64,000 bases of DNA from Kiritimatiellaceae bacterium. Its GTDB lineage: Bacteria > Verrucomicrobiota > Kiritimatiellia > Kiritimatiellales > Tichowtungiaceae. Below the pieces are notes generated by a model. It was not told the origin of the DNA. It saw only the letters and a list, made by a program, of their open reading frames with translations, and ran no database searches. The position numbers and the translations under genes were made by a program. Below are positions 34,690 through 43,288 of this stretch, piece by piece (the stretch's first letter is position 1; every line of letters begins with the position of its first letter). Location: positions 519,729-583,728 of the forward strand of contig JABFQY010000003.1 in assembly GCA_013141415.1 (NCBI GenBank), in the 5' to 3' direction.

Positions 34690-36105
34690 ATGAAAATTAA
34701 TCCGTCTCCCAGCTACAGTATCGACTTAACCGTTGAATCGAAACTCGACCGTCAGGCGCTCGAAAAAATCATTATTGCCGCCGAAGGCGTGCCCGCCCTG
34801 TCCGAAGGCGTCGCCAGTCCGTTCCGCTTTGTCGTCAACTGCCGCAGCAGCGACCACCAGCAGGAAATTTTTAAAGCTCTAGAAAAAACCGCCGGAACCC
34901 GCGTGGTCTCCGCCGACGAAGTGACATTCCGTTCTCACCTCGGCGGAAAAATTGAAGTGACGAGCAAGCTCGATCTCACCGCCAAAGGCGCGCTGGCCAT
35001 CGCTTACACGCCGGGCGTCGGACGAGTCTGTATGGCAATCAATGAAGATGTCGCCCGCGCCGATGCACTGACCGTCAAAAAGAATATGGTGGCGGTCGTT
35101 TCCGACGGCACGGCGGTTCTCGGACTCGGCGACATCGGCCCTGAAGCCGGTATGCCGGTGATGGAAGGCAAAGCAATGCTGTTCAAAGAATTCGGCGGTG
35201 TGGACGCGTTCCCGATCTGTCTGGCAACCAAAGATACCGAAGAAATTATCCGCACAGTCAAACTGCTGGCGCCGACGTTCGGCGGCATCAATCTCGAAGA
35301 TATTTCCGCGCCGCGCTGTTTTGAAATTGAAGAGCGGCTGAAAGCGGAAATGGATATTCCGATTTTTCATGACGACCAGCACGGCACCGCCGTGGTTTCG
35401 CTGGCGGCGCTTTATAACGCGCTGAAAATCACCGGCAAGAAAATGGAAAATCTGAAAGTGATCGTCAACGGCGTCGGTGCCGCGGGCGTGGCCTGCTCAA
35501 AAATTCTGCTGGCGGCAGGCGTAAAAAATCTGGTCGGCTTTGACCGCACCGGCGCGATCTACCGCGGACGAAGAGACGGCATGAATCCGGTTAAGGAATG
35601 GTTTGCTCAAAATACCAACCCCGATAACGAACAGGGAACGCTGAGCGAGTCACTGAAAGGCGCCGACCTGTTCCTTGGCGTTTCCGCGCCGGGCTGCATT
35701 ACCGCCGACGATGTGAAGAACATGGCGAAAGATCCGATTATTTTTGCGATGGCCAATCCGATTCCGGAAATTATGCCGGAAGTCGCTAAGCCGTGGGCGC
35801 GTATTATGGCGACCGGACGCTCGGACTACCCGAACCAGATCAACAATGTTCTTTGCTTCCCCGGAATTTTCAAAGGCGCACTGCGCTGCCGCGCCAGCGC
35901 AATCAGCGAAGGAATGAAACTGGCGGCGGCCCGCGCAATTGCCGATCTGGTTTCCGCCGACGAGCTTTGCGAGGAGTTCATCATTCCGTCGGTCTTTGAC
36001 CGGCGCGTAGCAGACGTGGTTGCCGATGAAGTGGAGCGGGTAGCGCGCGCCGAAGGACTGGCCCGCGAAGTCATCGACGGCAAAACGCTCTACAAGCTCC
36101 GCTGA
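34690..36105 (+). CDS. NAD(P)-dependent malic enzyme with N-terminal ACT-like domain
   Basis: The 471-residue protein oxidatively decarboxylates malate to pyruvate. The malic domain has AIAYTPGVGRVCMAI, KAMLFKEFGGVDAFPICL, NLEDISAPRCFEIEERL, and IFHDDQHGTAVV; the NAD domain has VNGVGAAGVACSKILL. The first ~80 residues look like an ACT-type regulatory domain. AAGGAG precedes the ATG; a longer frame from 34621 lacks one. The 3' end overlaps the convergent nucleotidyltransferase gene by 16 bp. Confidence 0.93.
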   Translation: MKINPSPSYSIDLTVESKLDRQALEKIIIAAEGVPALSEGVASPFRFVVNCRSSDHQQEIFKALEKTAGTRVVSADEVTFRSHLGGKIEVTSKLDLTAKGALAIAYTPGVGRVCMAINEDVARADALTVKKNMVAVVSDGTAVLGLGDIGPEAGMPVMEGKAMLFKEFGGVDAFPICLATKDTEEIIRTVKLLAPTFGGINLEDISAPRCFEIEERLKAEMDIPIFHDDQHGTAVVSLAALYNALKITGKKMENLKVIVNGVGAAGVACSKILLAAGVKNLVGFDRTGAIYRGRRDGMNPVKEWFAQNTNPDNEQGTLSESLKGADLFLGVSAPGCITADDVKNMAKDPIIFAMANPIPEIMPEVAKPWARIMATGRSDYPNQINNVLCFPGIFKGALRCRASAISEGMKLAAARAIADLVSADELCEEFIIPSVFDRRVADVVADEVERVARAEGLAREVIDGKTLYKLR

Positions 36106-37526
36106 CCTGTTGCGGAGGGGCAAAGCGTTTCGACTTCAATGAGCCGGTGCAGAAGCGCATGGCGCAAAATGCACAGGTCGGCGGCCAGCGAACGGGTATG
36201 GGCGTAATAGAGCGCATCCATCTGTTTATCAATTTCGATGAAGGCGTCGGAATAGCTGAAAACCGCCGGGAAATAACGGTAGGAATCTTTGATTTCGCTG
36301 CCGTTGACTGCTTTAGGAACCTGCCCGCACAGCCAGAGCTTTCCTTTCAGCACACTTAGCAGCTGAGGAAAACGATCGAGTGATATTCCGTAGAAGATCA
36401 TCAGCAAAAAGCTCGGAACCGGGTTGCTGGCAACAAAGTATGAGACGCTGATTTTATTTCCGCCGATTCCCCAACAGGCGCGATTCACAAACCGTCCAAG
36501 ACCGGAAAGGCGGATGAGGCTGTAGAGGAAAATGAACGGTATGAACTGCATGACGGCAAGCAGGAGAGCGAACTCCCAGCCGAAAACAGCACGCAGAAAG
36601 TCGCGCATGTAGTTCTGAGGCCGGGTCTGCGCGACAAGCCACGGGTCTTCAATTTCAAGGCAGGTTCCGTCTTCCGGATCAATGATACGGTTCCCGGAAA
36701 CGATCTTGCCTTTGATCTCCAAATTGCGGCCGACGTATGTATCGGAAAGAATAATGCTGTCGGAAATTTCGCATTGCCGATCGATGAGAACATGGTCGGA
36801 AATGACAGTACCGGAACCGATGGAGGAGATGGCTCCGATACGGCAGTCGTTACCGATGGCCAGTGGCGGCGTGAACGTAACGGAAGGCGGCGTGATCACG
36901 TTGTAGCCAATTGAAGCACCGTCGACCGAGGAGTATCCGCTGGAAAGATATCGGCCCATTTCGTTCCGGACGATATCCATATTGAGCTGGTAGTAGTGAG
37001 AGATGTCGCGGATGAAGGTGAAGTCCAGACCTGCTGATTCAGGCACATCCGCCGCCATCGTGCCGCAATCTTTCTGTTGAATGAAGCTATCGATCCGTGC
37101 CTGAGACCGACTGACAAAAAAGGCCGATCTTTCGTTACACCGAATGCAGCAGCCTTTCAGAAGCTCCTGCAGTTTTTCCTGTGTAAATCCTGCAAGGCGA
37201 CGAGGGAAAATCGCTTCGCCAGCGTACAACAGACCATCGCTCCAGCGGTCTGGATCGCGCAAGAGGTAAGCCCGGGGATCGTCGTCAGGACGGATGAAGC
37301 TGTAGTTGATGTTGAGGCCCCATTTTTCACCGTTGCCGCAGAACATTTCAATATATTCGGCGTCTTTCCCGAGAATGATCTGTACGTCAGTGATACCGAG
37401 ATCAACACACAGCTCAAGCCAGTAACTCAACAGCGGACGGCTGCCGACAGGAAGCAATGCCCAGGGACGTTCCCCAAGCATTTCCGCCCACGTCTTTTTG
37501 CCACCGGTATAGAGTACGGCTCTCAT
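36090..37526 (-). CDS. NDP-sugar nucleotidyltransferase-like/beta-helix protein with sugar-transferase-like tail
   Basis: Residues 1-~215 resemble a nucleotidyltransferase (RAVLYTGGKKTW, LLPVGSRPLLSYWLELC), ~215-290 a left-handed beta-helix (IGNDCRIGAISSIGSGTVIS), then a hydrophobic segment (~325-345). The C-terminal ~100 residues include RFPQLLSVLKGKLWLCGQVP, which parallels the MPQFFNVLSGDLSLVGPRP motif of the sugar transferase in the same operon but lacks PRP. It may activate or transfer a sugar for exopolysaccharide, or be an inactive partner. It is last in the five-gene operon. Confidence 0.7.
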   Translation of the reverse strand: MRAVLYTGGKKTWAEMLGERPWALLPVGSRPLLSYWLELCVDLGITDVQIILGKDAEYIEMFCGNGEKWGLNINYSFIRPDDDPRAYLLRDPDRWSDGLLYAGEAIFPRRLAGFTQEKLQELLKGCCIRCNERSAFFVSRSQARIDSFIQQKDCGTMAADVPESAGLDFTFIRDISHYYQLNMDIVRNEMGRYLSSGYSSVDGASIGYNVITPPSVTFTPPLAIGNDCRIGAISSIGSGTVISDHVLIDRQCEISDSIILSDTYVGRNLEIKGKIVSGNRIIDPEDGTCLEIEDPWLVAQTRPQNYMRDFLRAVFGWEFALLLAVMQFIPFIFLYSLIRLSGLGRFVNRACWGIGGNKISVSYFVASNPVPSFLLMIFYGISLDRFPQLLSVLKGKLWLCGQVPKAVNGSEIKDSYRYFPAVFSYSDAFIEIDKQMDALYYAHTRSLAADLCILRHALLHRLIEVETLCPSATGQRSL

Positions 37527-37550
37527 AACTGCATTTGCACGCCGGATAGA

Positions 37551-37895
37551 TTATTGTCTGGCAGCTTTAGTGGCTTCTTCGACGGTATCGAAAATTTCAA
37601 ACACCTTGTAGGCGCGGGTAATTTCAAACACCATGCGAGGCTTTTTCTGGAGGCAGGCAAGTTTCATGTCGCCGCCGCGTTCGGTAATGCGTTTGAGCGC
37701 CGCAATAAGCGAACCCAACCCTGCGCTATCCATGAAGTCAACGGCGGACAGGTCGAAGACGAAGTTTTTAATATCGGCTTCGCCGGACTGCCATGCGGCC
37801 AGCTGTTCGCGGAACGCTTCGACCGTTGCGGCGGTCAGCGGGCCGGATAGTGTGATGATTCCGATTCCCTGTTCTTTTGTGCATGCTACGCTCAT
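37551..37895 (-). CDS. STAS-domain anti-sigma-factor antagonist
   Basis: The 114-residue protein is a single STAS domain with the phosphorylation motif DFMDSAGLGSL (Ser57), like SpoIIAA/RsbV. Such proteins bind a HATPase kinase when unphosphorylated and are released by phosphorylation; a PP2C phosphatase reverses this. Both partner domains are encoded two genes upstream in one fused protein. AGGAG precedes the ATG; a longer upstream frame is rejected. Confidence 0.92.
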   Translation of the reverse strand: MSVACTKEQGIGIITLSGPLTAATVEAFREQLAAWQSGEADIKNFVFDLSAVDFMDSAGLGSLIAALKRITERGGDMKLACLQKKPRMVFEITRAYKVFEIFDTVEEATKAARQ

Positions 37896-37918
37896 GAGTA
37901 ACTCTCCTATTCTCTTAC

Positions 37919-38653
37919 CTAATACGCCCCCCGCCCGAAAAGGACGGCGGGAACGGTTTTTAACATAATGCGGATGTCCTGCCAAATACCCCGGCTGTGG
38001 ATATATTCCATATCCAGACGCACCTGCTGGTCGAAAGGAATATCGGAGCGCCCGCCAACCTGCCAGAGACAGGTAAGGCCGGGTTTAACATGCAGCCGTT
38101 TACGTTCTTCGAGCGTGTACTGCGCCACTTCAGACGGAAGCGGCGGACGCGGCCCGACCAATGACAGGTCGCCGGAAAGCACATTAAAAAACTGCGGCAT
38201 TTCGTCGATGCTGAAGCGGCGCAGAACCCGTCCGATCCGCGTGATGCGCGGATCTTTTTTCATTTTAAAAATCACGCCGCCCGTTGATTCGTTCTGCGCC
38301 ATCAGCTGTTCCTTGATCCGGTCGGCACCGCGGCGCATGGAGCGGAATTTATAGAAATTAAAAATGCGGCCGTTGATGCCGACACGCGGCTGGACATAAA
38401 GCACCGGCCAGCCGTCCTCGATCACGATCAGCACCGAAACAACGATGAAAAGCGGTATGAGCAGAACGATGGCCATCAGACTGCAAACGACATCCATCAG
38501 GCGTTTAATGATAAGCAAACTGTTCAGCGCCCATTCCCAAACCAGCAAACGGCTGCGCTGGCGCCAGCGAAGGCGCTTAATGTCCGCCTTGGACACCGGG
38601 AGATCGAGCGTTTTAAAAAGCTCTTTTCTAGCCTGATATATGGATTCACTCAT
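37919..38653 (-). CDS. Undecaprenyl-phosphate sugar phosphotransferase
   Basis: The 244-residue bacterial sugar transferase has one membrane segment (~50-75), then the catalytic domain with YKFRSMRRGAD, DEMPQFFNVLSGDLSLVGPRPP and HVKPGLTCLWQVGGRSD. It probably loads the first sugar onto undecaprenyl phosphate for exopolysaccharide or O-antigen synthesis at the inner membrane. Its ATG overlaps the upstream gene's stop (TGATG). Being in one operon with phosphorelay and partner-switching genes suggests regulated polysaccharide initiation. Confidence 0.92.
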   Translation of the reverse strand: MSESIYQARKELFKTLDLPVSKADIKRLRWRQRSRLLVWEWALNSLLIIKRLMDVVCSLMAIVLLIPLFIVVSVLIVIEDGWPVLYVQPRVGINGRIFNFYKFRSMRRGADRIKEQLMAQNESTGGVIFKMKKDPRITRIGRVLRRFSIDEMPQFFNVLSGDLSLVGPRPPLPSEVAQYTLEERKRLHVKPGLTCLWQVGGRSDIPFDQQVRLDMEYIHSRGIWQDIRIMLKTVPAVLFGRGAY

Positions 38654-40272
38654 CAGTCGGCCTGCCTTCTGAAGACGTAACTTACGATATTCCGCGCGTC
38701 ACGTCTATAGCGCTCAACGCAATCTGCGGCGACATTGGTAATCAGCAGCCCGCGCCCGCCTTCGGCATAGTCATCCAGCCCCGGCTCGGTCGCATTCGCC
38801 CCGGACAAATCCCATTCACGGCCACCGTCCACACAAACCAGCCGGCAGCCATGCTCGTTGAGAATCAGCTGCACCCAGATGGTGTCCTGTGCGCTCAGCC
38901 CACTATGTTCCACCACATTCATGCAGTGTTCAATCGCCACCAGCCGGACGCGCGCCGCCAGATCTTCATCGGCCTTTTCCAGCAGCCGCTTCTCCATCTC
39001 CTCCGTGCAATCTGAAACTGCCTGCATGTCAACCGCAATGGTTTTATCCATCAGAACGCCGGACGGTTCCGCCATCCGGATGGTGATGGCCGTGCAGTCG
39101 TCGTGGCCGATCGCATAGTTCTCCGCCTCGATGAGGTTGAGCAGTGCCGCAGGACAGTCAATGGCGTATGGATTTGCGGAAACGCGCGCAAAGAGCGTCT
39201 TCAATGTTTCTTCGCCGCATTCTTCGCCGGTTTCGCGATGAAGCGCTTCCGTCAGTCCGTCGGTATAAAACAGAATGTGCATACCGGGACAGGATTCAAG
39301 AATCGTCTGATCTTCCTCGGCGAAAGGCCGGTCAGGCCCGATCGGCATGCCGACGGGAATCCCGCCGCCGCCGGCAGGAAATGCAACCGGTTTACCGCCG
39401 CAAATAACCACGGGATCAGGATGTCCGCAGTTCATACAAACCCAGCGACCGGCGTCCGGTTCATAAAGCGCCATCAGCAGCGTGGCATAATAGGCGGGAT
39501 TGTTGAGCGTCGCGCGCAGTCGCGAATGAAGTTCGTTACAGATAAACGCCGGGCCGCGCTCGTAGAACGTCCGGATCAGCTCCGTGGAAGTGGCCTTCAG
39601 CATCGAAGAAATCATCGCCGGAGCAACGCCGTGCCCCGAGACATCGGCCACATAAACGCAGCAGCCTCCGTCCGGCAGAGCAATCACATCAAAGGCATCG
39701 CCGCCGACATCCATGGAAGAACGGTAGTTAATGCGGACTTCAAACGGCTTGGAAAAAAGCGGCTCGGTGGAAAACATCGACTGCTGAATTTTACCGGCAA
39801 GCTCCAGCTCGTGCGATACGCGCCGTTTCCAGTGGGCCAGCGCATCATTGCTGCGTTTAAGCGCCAGCGCATTGCCGACGCGCAATACCAGTTCGCGGGC
39901 ATCAAACGGCTTGCGGATATAGTCCATGGCTCCAAGGTCGAAGCCCTTTTTAAGGTCTTCGATCTGTCCCTTGGCCGTCACCATAATCACCGGCACATCG
40001 CGGGTCGCGGCCAGCGATTTTACCGCGCCGCAAAACTCAAAACCGTCCATGCCGGGCATAACGACGTCGGCAAGAATTAGGTCGGGCCGTTCGCGACGTA
40101 CCATTTCCAGCGCCGACGGACCATCGACCGCTTCGGAAACTTCGCAACCGTAGGAGGAAAGAAGCTTTTTCAGATAAAGCCGGTTGGGACGTTCATCATC
40201 CACAACCAGCACTTTCCCGCTCAGATCAGGTCGAACGCCTGCCGGAACCGGCTCTGCCATGACCGGGCTCAT
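38653..40272 (-). CDS. Response regulator-PP2C phosphatase-HATPase anti-sigma kinase fusion
   Basis: The 539-residue protein has a receiver (~20-140; phosphoacceptor Asp69 in ILADVVMPG), a linker helix, a PP2C/SpoIIE phosphatase (~175-395; DVGGDAFDVI, VADVSGHGVAPAM, GHDDCTAITIR) and a RsbW-like HATPase (~405-535; VAIEHCMNVVEHSG with the N-box, EGGRGLLI). It could both phosphorylate and dephosphorylate a STAS partner under control of the receiver. Its start overlaps the Hpt gene's stop (ATGA). The STAS partner is two genes downstream. Confidence 0.92.
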   Translation of the reverse strand: MSPVMAEPVPAGVRPDLSGKVLVVDDERPNRLYLKKLLSSYGCEVSEAVDGPSALEMVRRERPDLILADVVMPGMDGFEFCGAVKSLAATRDVPVIMVTAKGQIEDLKKGFDLGAMDYIRKPFDARELVLRVGNALALKRSNDALAHWKRRVSHELELAGKIQQSMFSTEPLFSKPFEVRINYRSSMDVGGDAFDVIALPDGGCCVYVADVSGHGVAPAMISSMLKATSTELIRTFYERGPAFICNELHSRLRATLNNPAYYATLLMALYEPDAGRWVCMNCGHPDPVVICGGKPVAFPAGGGGIPVGMPIGPDRPFAEEDQTILESCPGMHILFYTDGLTEALHRETGEECGEETLKTLFARVSANPYAIDCPAALLNLIEAENYAIGHDDCTAITIRMAEPSGVLMDKTIAVDMQAVSDCTEEMEKRLLEKADEDLAARVRLVAIEHCMNVVEHSGLSAQDTIWVQLILNEHGCRLVCVDGGREWDLSGANATEPGLDDYAEGGRGLLITNVAADCVERYRRDARNIVSYVFRRQAD

Positions 40273-40628
40273 TGGTTCCGGGTGATAAATTCGTGCGACC
40301 AACTAATCAGTGCGTTGCAGAGATCCGCACAGCGCGGCATCTGTCCGCTGCGAAGCGTCAGCTCGACTTCCTGCGCCAGCACGGAAATTTCCGGCAGTCC
40401 CATCGTGCCGCCCATGCCCTTGATAGAGTGCGCCGCCACGCGAACCAGCTCATTGTTTTTACTGTCGAGACCCGTCTGAAGCTCGCCGGTCATCCGTTCA
40501 AGTTCTTCGCAGAAGGCGGCGATCAGTTCGTCGTCCATCTCGAAGGTTTCGACTTCGAACTGGCTGATCCGTCCATCCAGATCGGGAACCAGCTTACGAA
40601 CTGTTTCAATTGCGCGCATAAGTGCCAT
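40269..40628 (-). CDS. Histidine phosphotransfer (Hpt) protein
   Basis: The 119-residue four-helix protein has the phosphorylatable histidine in AAHSIKGMGGTMG (His67). It would pass phosphate between a hybrid kinase elsewhere and the receiver of the next gene. The ATG at 40628 follows GGAAGGGG. It is the first gene of the operon and diverges from 40773. Confidence 0.9.
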   Translation of the reverse strand: MALMRAIETVRKLVPDLDGRISQFEVETFEMDDELIAAFCEELERMTGELQTGLDSKNNELVRVAAHSIKGMGGTMGLPEISVLAQEVELTLRSGQMPRCADLCNALISWSHEFITRNQ

Positions 40629-40772
40629 GATCAACCCCTTCCGTTCCGTTCATAGAATACGGGCGATGATAACCATTTTTAAACAACTGGCGCAAGCCTT
40701 TCACCTGCCGTTGAAATCAACAGCAAGGTGTTGAAGAAAAAGCGCGGTTAAGACAGGATAGGATTCCTGATT

Positions 40773-42920
40773 ATGCAGAACGTTTTCATAAACTACCCCG
40801 AAGTTCCCTGGAAACACGGCTGGCGGTTTTTCTCCGGCCCGGAAGACCGGTCGCCCTTCGTCACCCGATCCCTTTCCGGCGCGCTTACCGTGCCGGATGC
40901 CGACTGGACTCTTCAGCTGATTGAGCCGGAAGCTCCCTGCACCACCCGCCTTTTCTCCAACGGATTCTCTATCGGCGCGCGGAAACATCCGGAACGGAAC
41001 CGGATCGATGCCCTCGTAACGGCCCCCGGCCTGCTCTGCGGGACAGCCTCCGGCATGCCGGCACCGAAACTCTCCTCAACAGCGGAAATCAAAAAAGACA
41101 ACGGCTTCGAGTGGCTGCAGAGCGGTCACACCATCATTCTCCTTCTGCATCAGGAAACCCGTTTCGCACTCGTCTGCGGCGAACTTTCGCTCGAACATGC
41201 TCTGCTTAAAGCCGAGGAAGCGCTCGACAAAAACTTCGAAGCGCTCATGCAAAGCGAAACCGACGAGCGTAAAAAAGTCAGCCGGCTTTTCAGCGTCAAT
41301 CCGCGCCATAACCCGCCCGTCGCTCTCGCGGCAGAAACTCTGGCCGCCCGTTTACGCGAACGCACCGGGGCCATTCACGGCCTCTGGAGTCTGGCGGAAG
41401 GCTTTTCTGCAGAAACTTTTTCACTCAACGAACTCTACCCGCTGGTTCGCGCCTGGAATATTATTGATCCGCCGGTCGCACTCGAACTGGTGCAGACTAC
41501 GCTGGCTCTCCAGCAAAACAGCGGCGGCTTTCCATCCTGGGTCGAAGCGGGCGGACTTTCCTCATCCGTCGCACCGTGGCCGTTTATCGCGCAGTCGTTT
41601 GAGCTGGTGTGGCGGAATGAACGAAATCCGGCACTGCTCAAACGACATCTGCCCGCCCTGCGCAAATATGCACAGTGGGTCGTACGCCGGTTCGATCCAT
41701 ACCGCGACCGGATTCCCGCCTGGCAAAGCGAGCAGGAAGTTTTTATCCCGGAAAGTTTCGAACGCGCTAAAGCAACTCCGGAACTCACCGTCATGCTGAT
41801 CGCCGAACTCGAAGCGGTTCTGCGCCTGTGCGGAGAAAGCGAATATGCCGAGTCAGCGGTGGAATCGCTTACCGAAGAGCGCGACCAGTTCGTCCGAACA
41901 CTCAACACGGTTTTCTGGAACCCCGGAACGCAGGCCTTTTCCAATGTCTGGAAAGCCGGACACTATCTGAACGAACCGTCCTTCGGATCGTTTATGCCGC
42001 TCTTCTGGCGCGGACTGGATAAAGAAAAGCAAACCGCCCTGCTGGAAAACTTTGAAGAAACCCACGGCTTCCCTGACCATCACGATCCGGCTTCATGGAA
42101 ACTGGAAGAAATCGACGACACAACGAACCGGCCCGCCATCCACCAGTTTATGGCGTTCGAAGCCATTCTTCAGTCCACCGACAGCACTCGCGGTCTGCTC
42201 ATGCTTTTCGTGCGCCGTGTCCGCGAAGGATTTGCCGCGTGGTTTGAACGAGAAAGCATCGAAGCCGCCCGCGGTGAAACCGGCGGCGCGCCGGCCTATG
42301 CGCTCGGCCCGGTCACGGCGGCGCTCATCCTCACCGCACAAGTCGAGTTCGAGCGGGAAGCGTCCAAAGCCCCCTCGGCGGCGCAACTGATTCTGCAATG
42401 GGGCCACCGGCAGCGGGTCAGCAAAACGGATCTGCGAATCGTTTCGGTTTTTCTGCTGGCCATCCTGATTGTGCATTTAACCTACACTCTGCCGCAGCAT
42501 CGCGATTCAAAAACCCGCGTCGCGGAAGCCGCGCTGAATTACCAGCAGGGCCGTTACACCGATGCCATGCGCATCTGCCGCCGCTACCCTCAGGCGTCCG
42601 TCTCGCGATTTATTCAGGCCAATCTGCTGATGCTCGCCGAGCGGCCGGATCAGGCTGAAGGACTTTATCGTCAGGCTCTCACCCAGGAAACCGAAAGTCC
42701 GTCGGCGCTTTTCGGACTGGCGCTGGCCCTGCAAATGAACGGCGACTTTAAGCAGGCGGAAAAGCGCTATGCCGACTTCATCGACATCCACGAAAAACGC
42801 CATCCGGAAGCGGCAAAGCTGGCCGATGAATTCATACAGGCTGCCCGCGAAAAATTCAGCAATCCGCCGCGCTGGAAGCGGGCGTATGAACTGCCGATGA
42901 TGAACGACCTTGGATTATGA
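40773..42920 (+). CDS. Six-hairpin glycosidase-like protein with membrane segment and TPR tail
   Basis: The 715-residue protein has a N-terminal beta-rich region (1-~160), an (alpha/alpha)6-type domain like trehalase/GH63 (~180-520; NSGGFPSWVEAGG, YRDRIPAWQSEQE, LNTVFWNPGTQAFSNVW), a membrane segment (~550-570) and TPR-like repeats to the end. It may trim or bind the polysaccharide whose synthesis genes diverge next to it. It is first in a run with an HMA-like lipoprotein and pepA. Confidence 0.7.
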   Translation: MQNVFINYPEVPWKHGWRFFSGPEDRSPFVTRSLSGALTVPDADWTLQLIEPEAPCTTRLFSNGFSIGARKHPERNRIDALVTAPGLLCGTASGMPAPKLSSTAEIKKDNGFEWLQSGHTIILLLHQETRFALVCGELSLEHALLKAEEALDKNFEALMQSETDERKKVSRLFSVNPRHNPPVALAAETLAARLRERTGAIHGLWSLAEGFSAETFSLNELYPLVRAWNIIDPPVALELVQTTLALQQNSGGFPSWVEAGGLSSSVAPWPFIAQSFELVWRNERNPALLKRHLPALRKYAQWVVRRFDPYRDRIPAWQSEQEVFIPESFERAKATPELTVMLIAELEAVLRLCGESEYAESAVESLTEERDQFVRTLNTVFWNPGTQAFSNVWKAGHYLNEPSFGSFMPLFWRGLDKEKQTALLENFEETHGFPDHHDPASWKLEEIDDTTNRPAIHQFMAFEAILQSTDSTRGLLMLFVRRVREGFAAWFERESIEAARGETGGAPAYALGPVTAALILTAQVEFEREASKAPSAAQLILQWGHRQRVSKTDLRIVSVFLLAILIVHLTYTLPQHRDSKTRVAEAALNYQQGRYTDAMRICRRYPQASVSRFIQANLLMLAERPDQAEGLYRQALTQETESPSALFGLALALQMNGDFKQAEKRYADFIDIHEKRHPEAAKLADEFIQAAREKFSNPPRWKRAYELPMMNDLGL

Positions 42921-42958
42921 AGTTTACCCGCACCCCGTTTCCGCTATATTTCGAACCT

Positions 42959-43288
42959 ATGAAAACACGGATCAAAAAATTACTCCCCTTCGCCGCCCTG
43001 CTCCTGCTGGCCGGATGCTTCCGCAATGACCTCCGCACGGAGACGTTTAAAATCAAGCAGCTCCGCACTCAGGAAGGAGTGCAAATCATCGCCAAAGCCC
43101 TGCAACCGGTCTCCGGCATTAAAGAAATCCGGCCCGATCTGGAAAAACATGAACTCACCGTCGTGTTCAACGGACTGGAGGGCTACATCAAAAACATTGA
43201 GTACGCTATTGTCAAAGCTGGCTTCGATCTGCCGAACTGGCCCGCCAACCCCGCCGATAAAGCCAAACTGCCGGAGGTACTGCGCTGA
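42959..43288 (+). CDS. HMA-fold-like lipoprotein lacking the metal cysteines
   Basis: The 109-residue precursor has a lipoprotein signal (MKTRIKKLLPFAALLLLAGC). The mature part follows the beta-alpha-beta order of HMA domains (FKIKQLRTQEGVQIIAKALQ, SGIKEIRPDLEKHELTVVF, IEYAIVKAGFD), but no CxxC is present, so it should not bind copper in the usual way. An alternative start at 42917 overlaps the previous stop as ATGA; the lipobox favours 42959. Confidence 0.65.
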   Translation: MKTRIKKLLPFAALLLLAGCFRNDLRTETFKIKQLRTQEGVQIIAKALQPVSGIKEIRPDLEKHELTVVFNGLEGYIKNIEYAIVKAGFDLPNWPANPADKAKLPEVLR

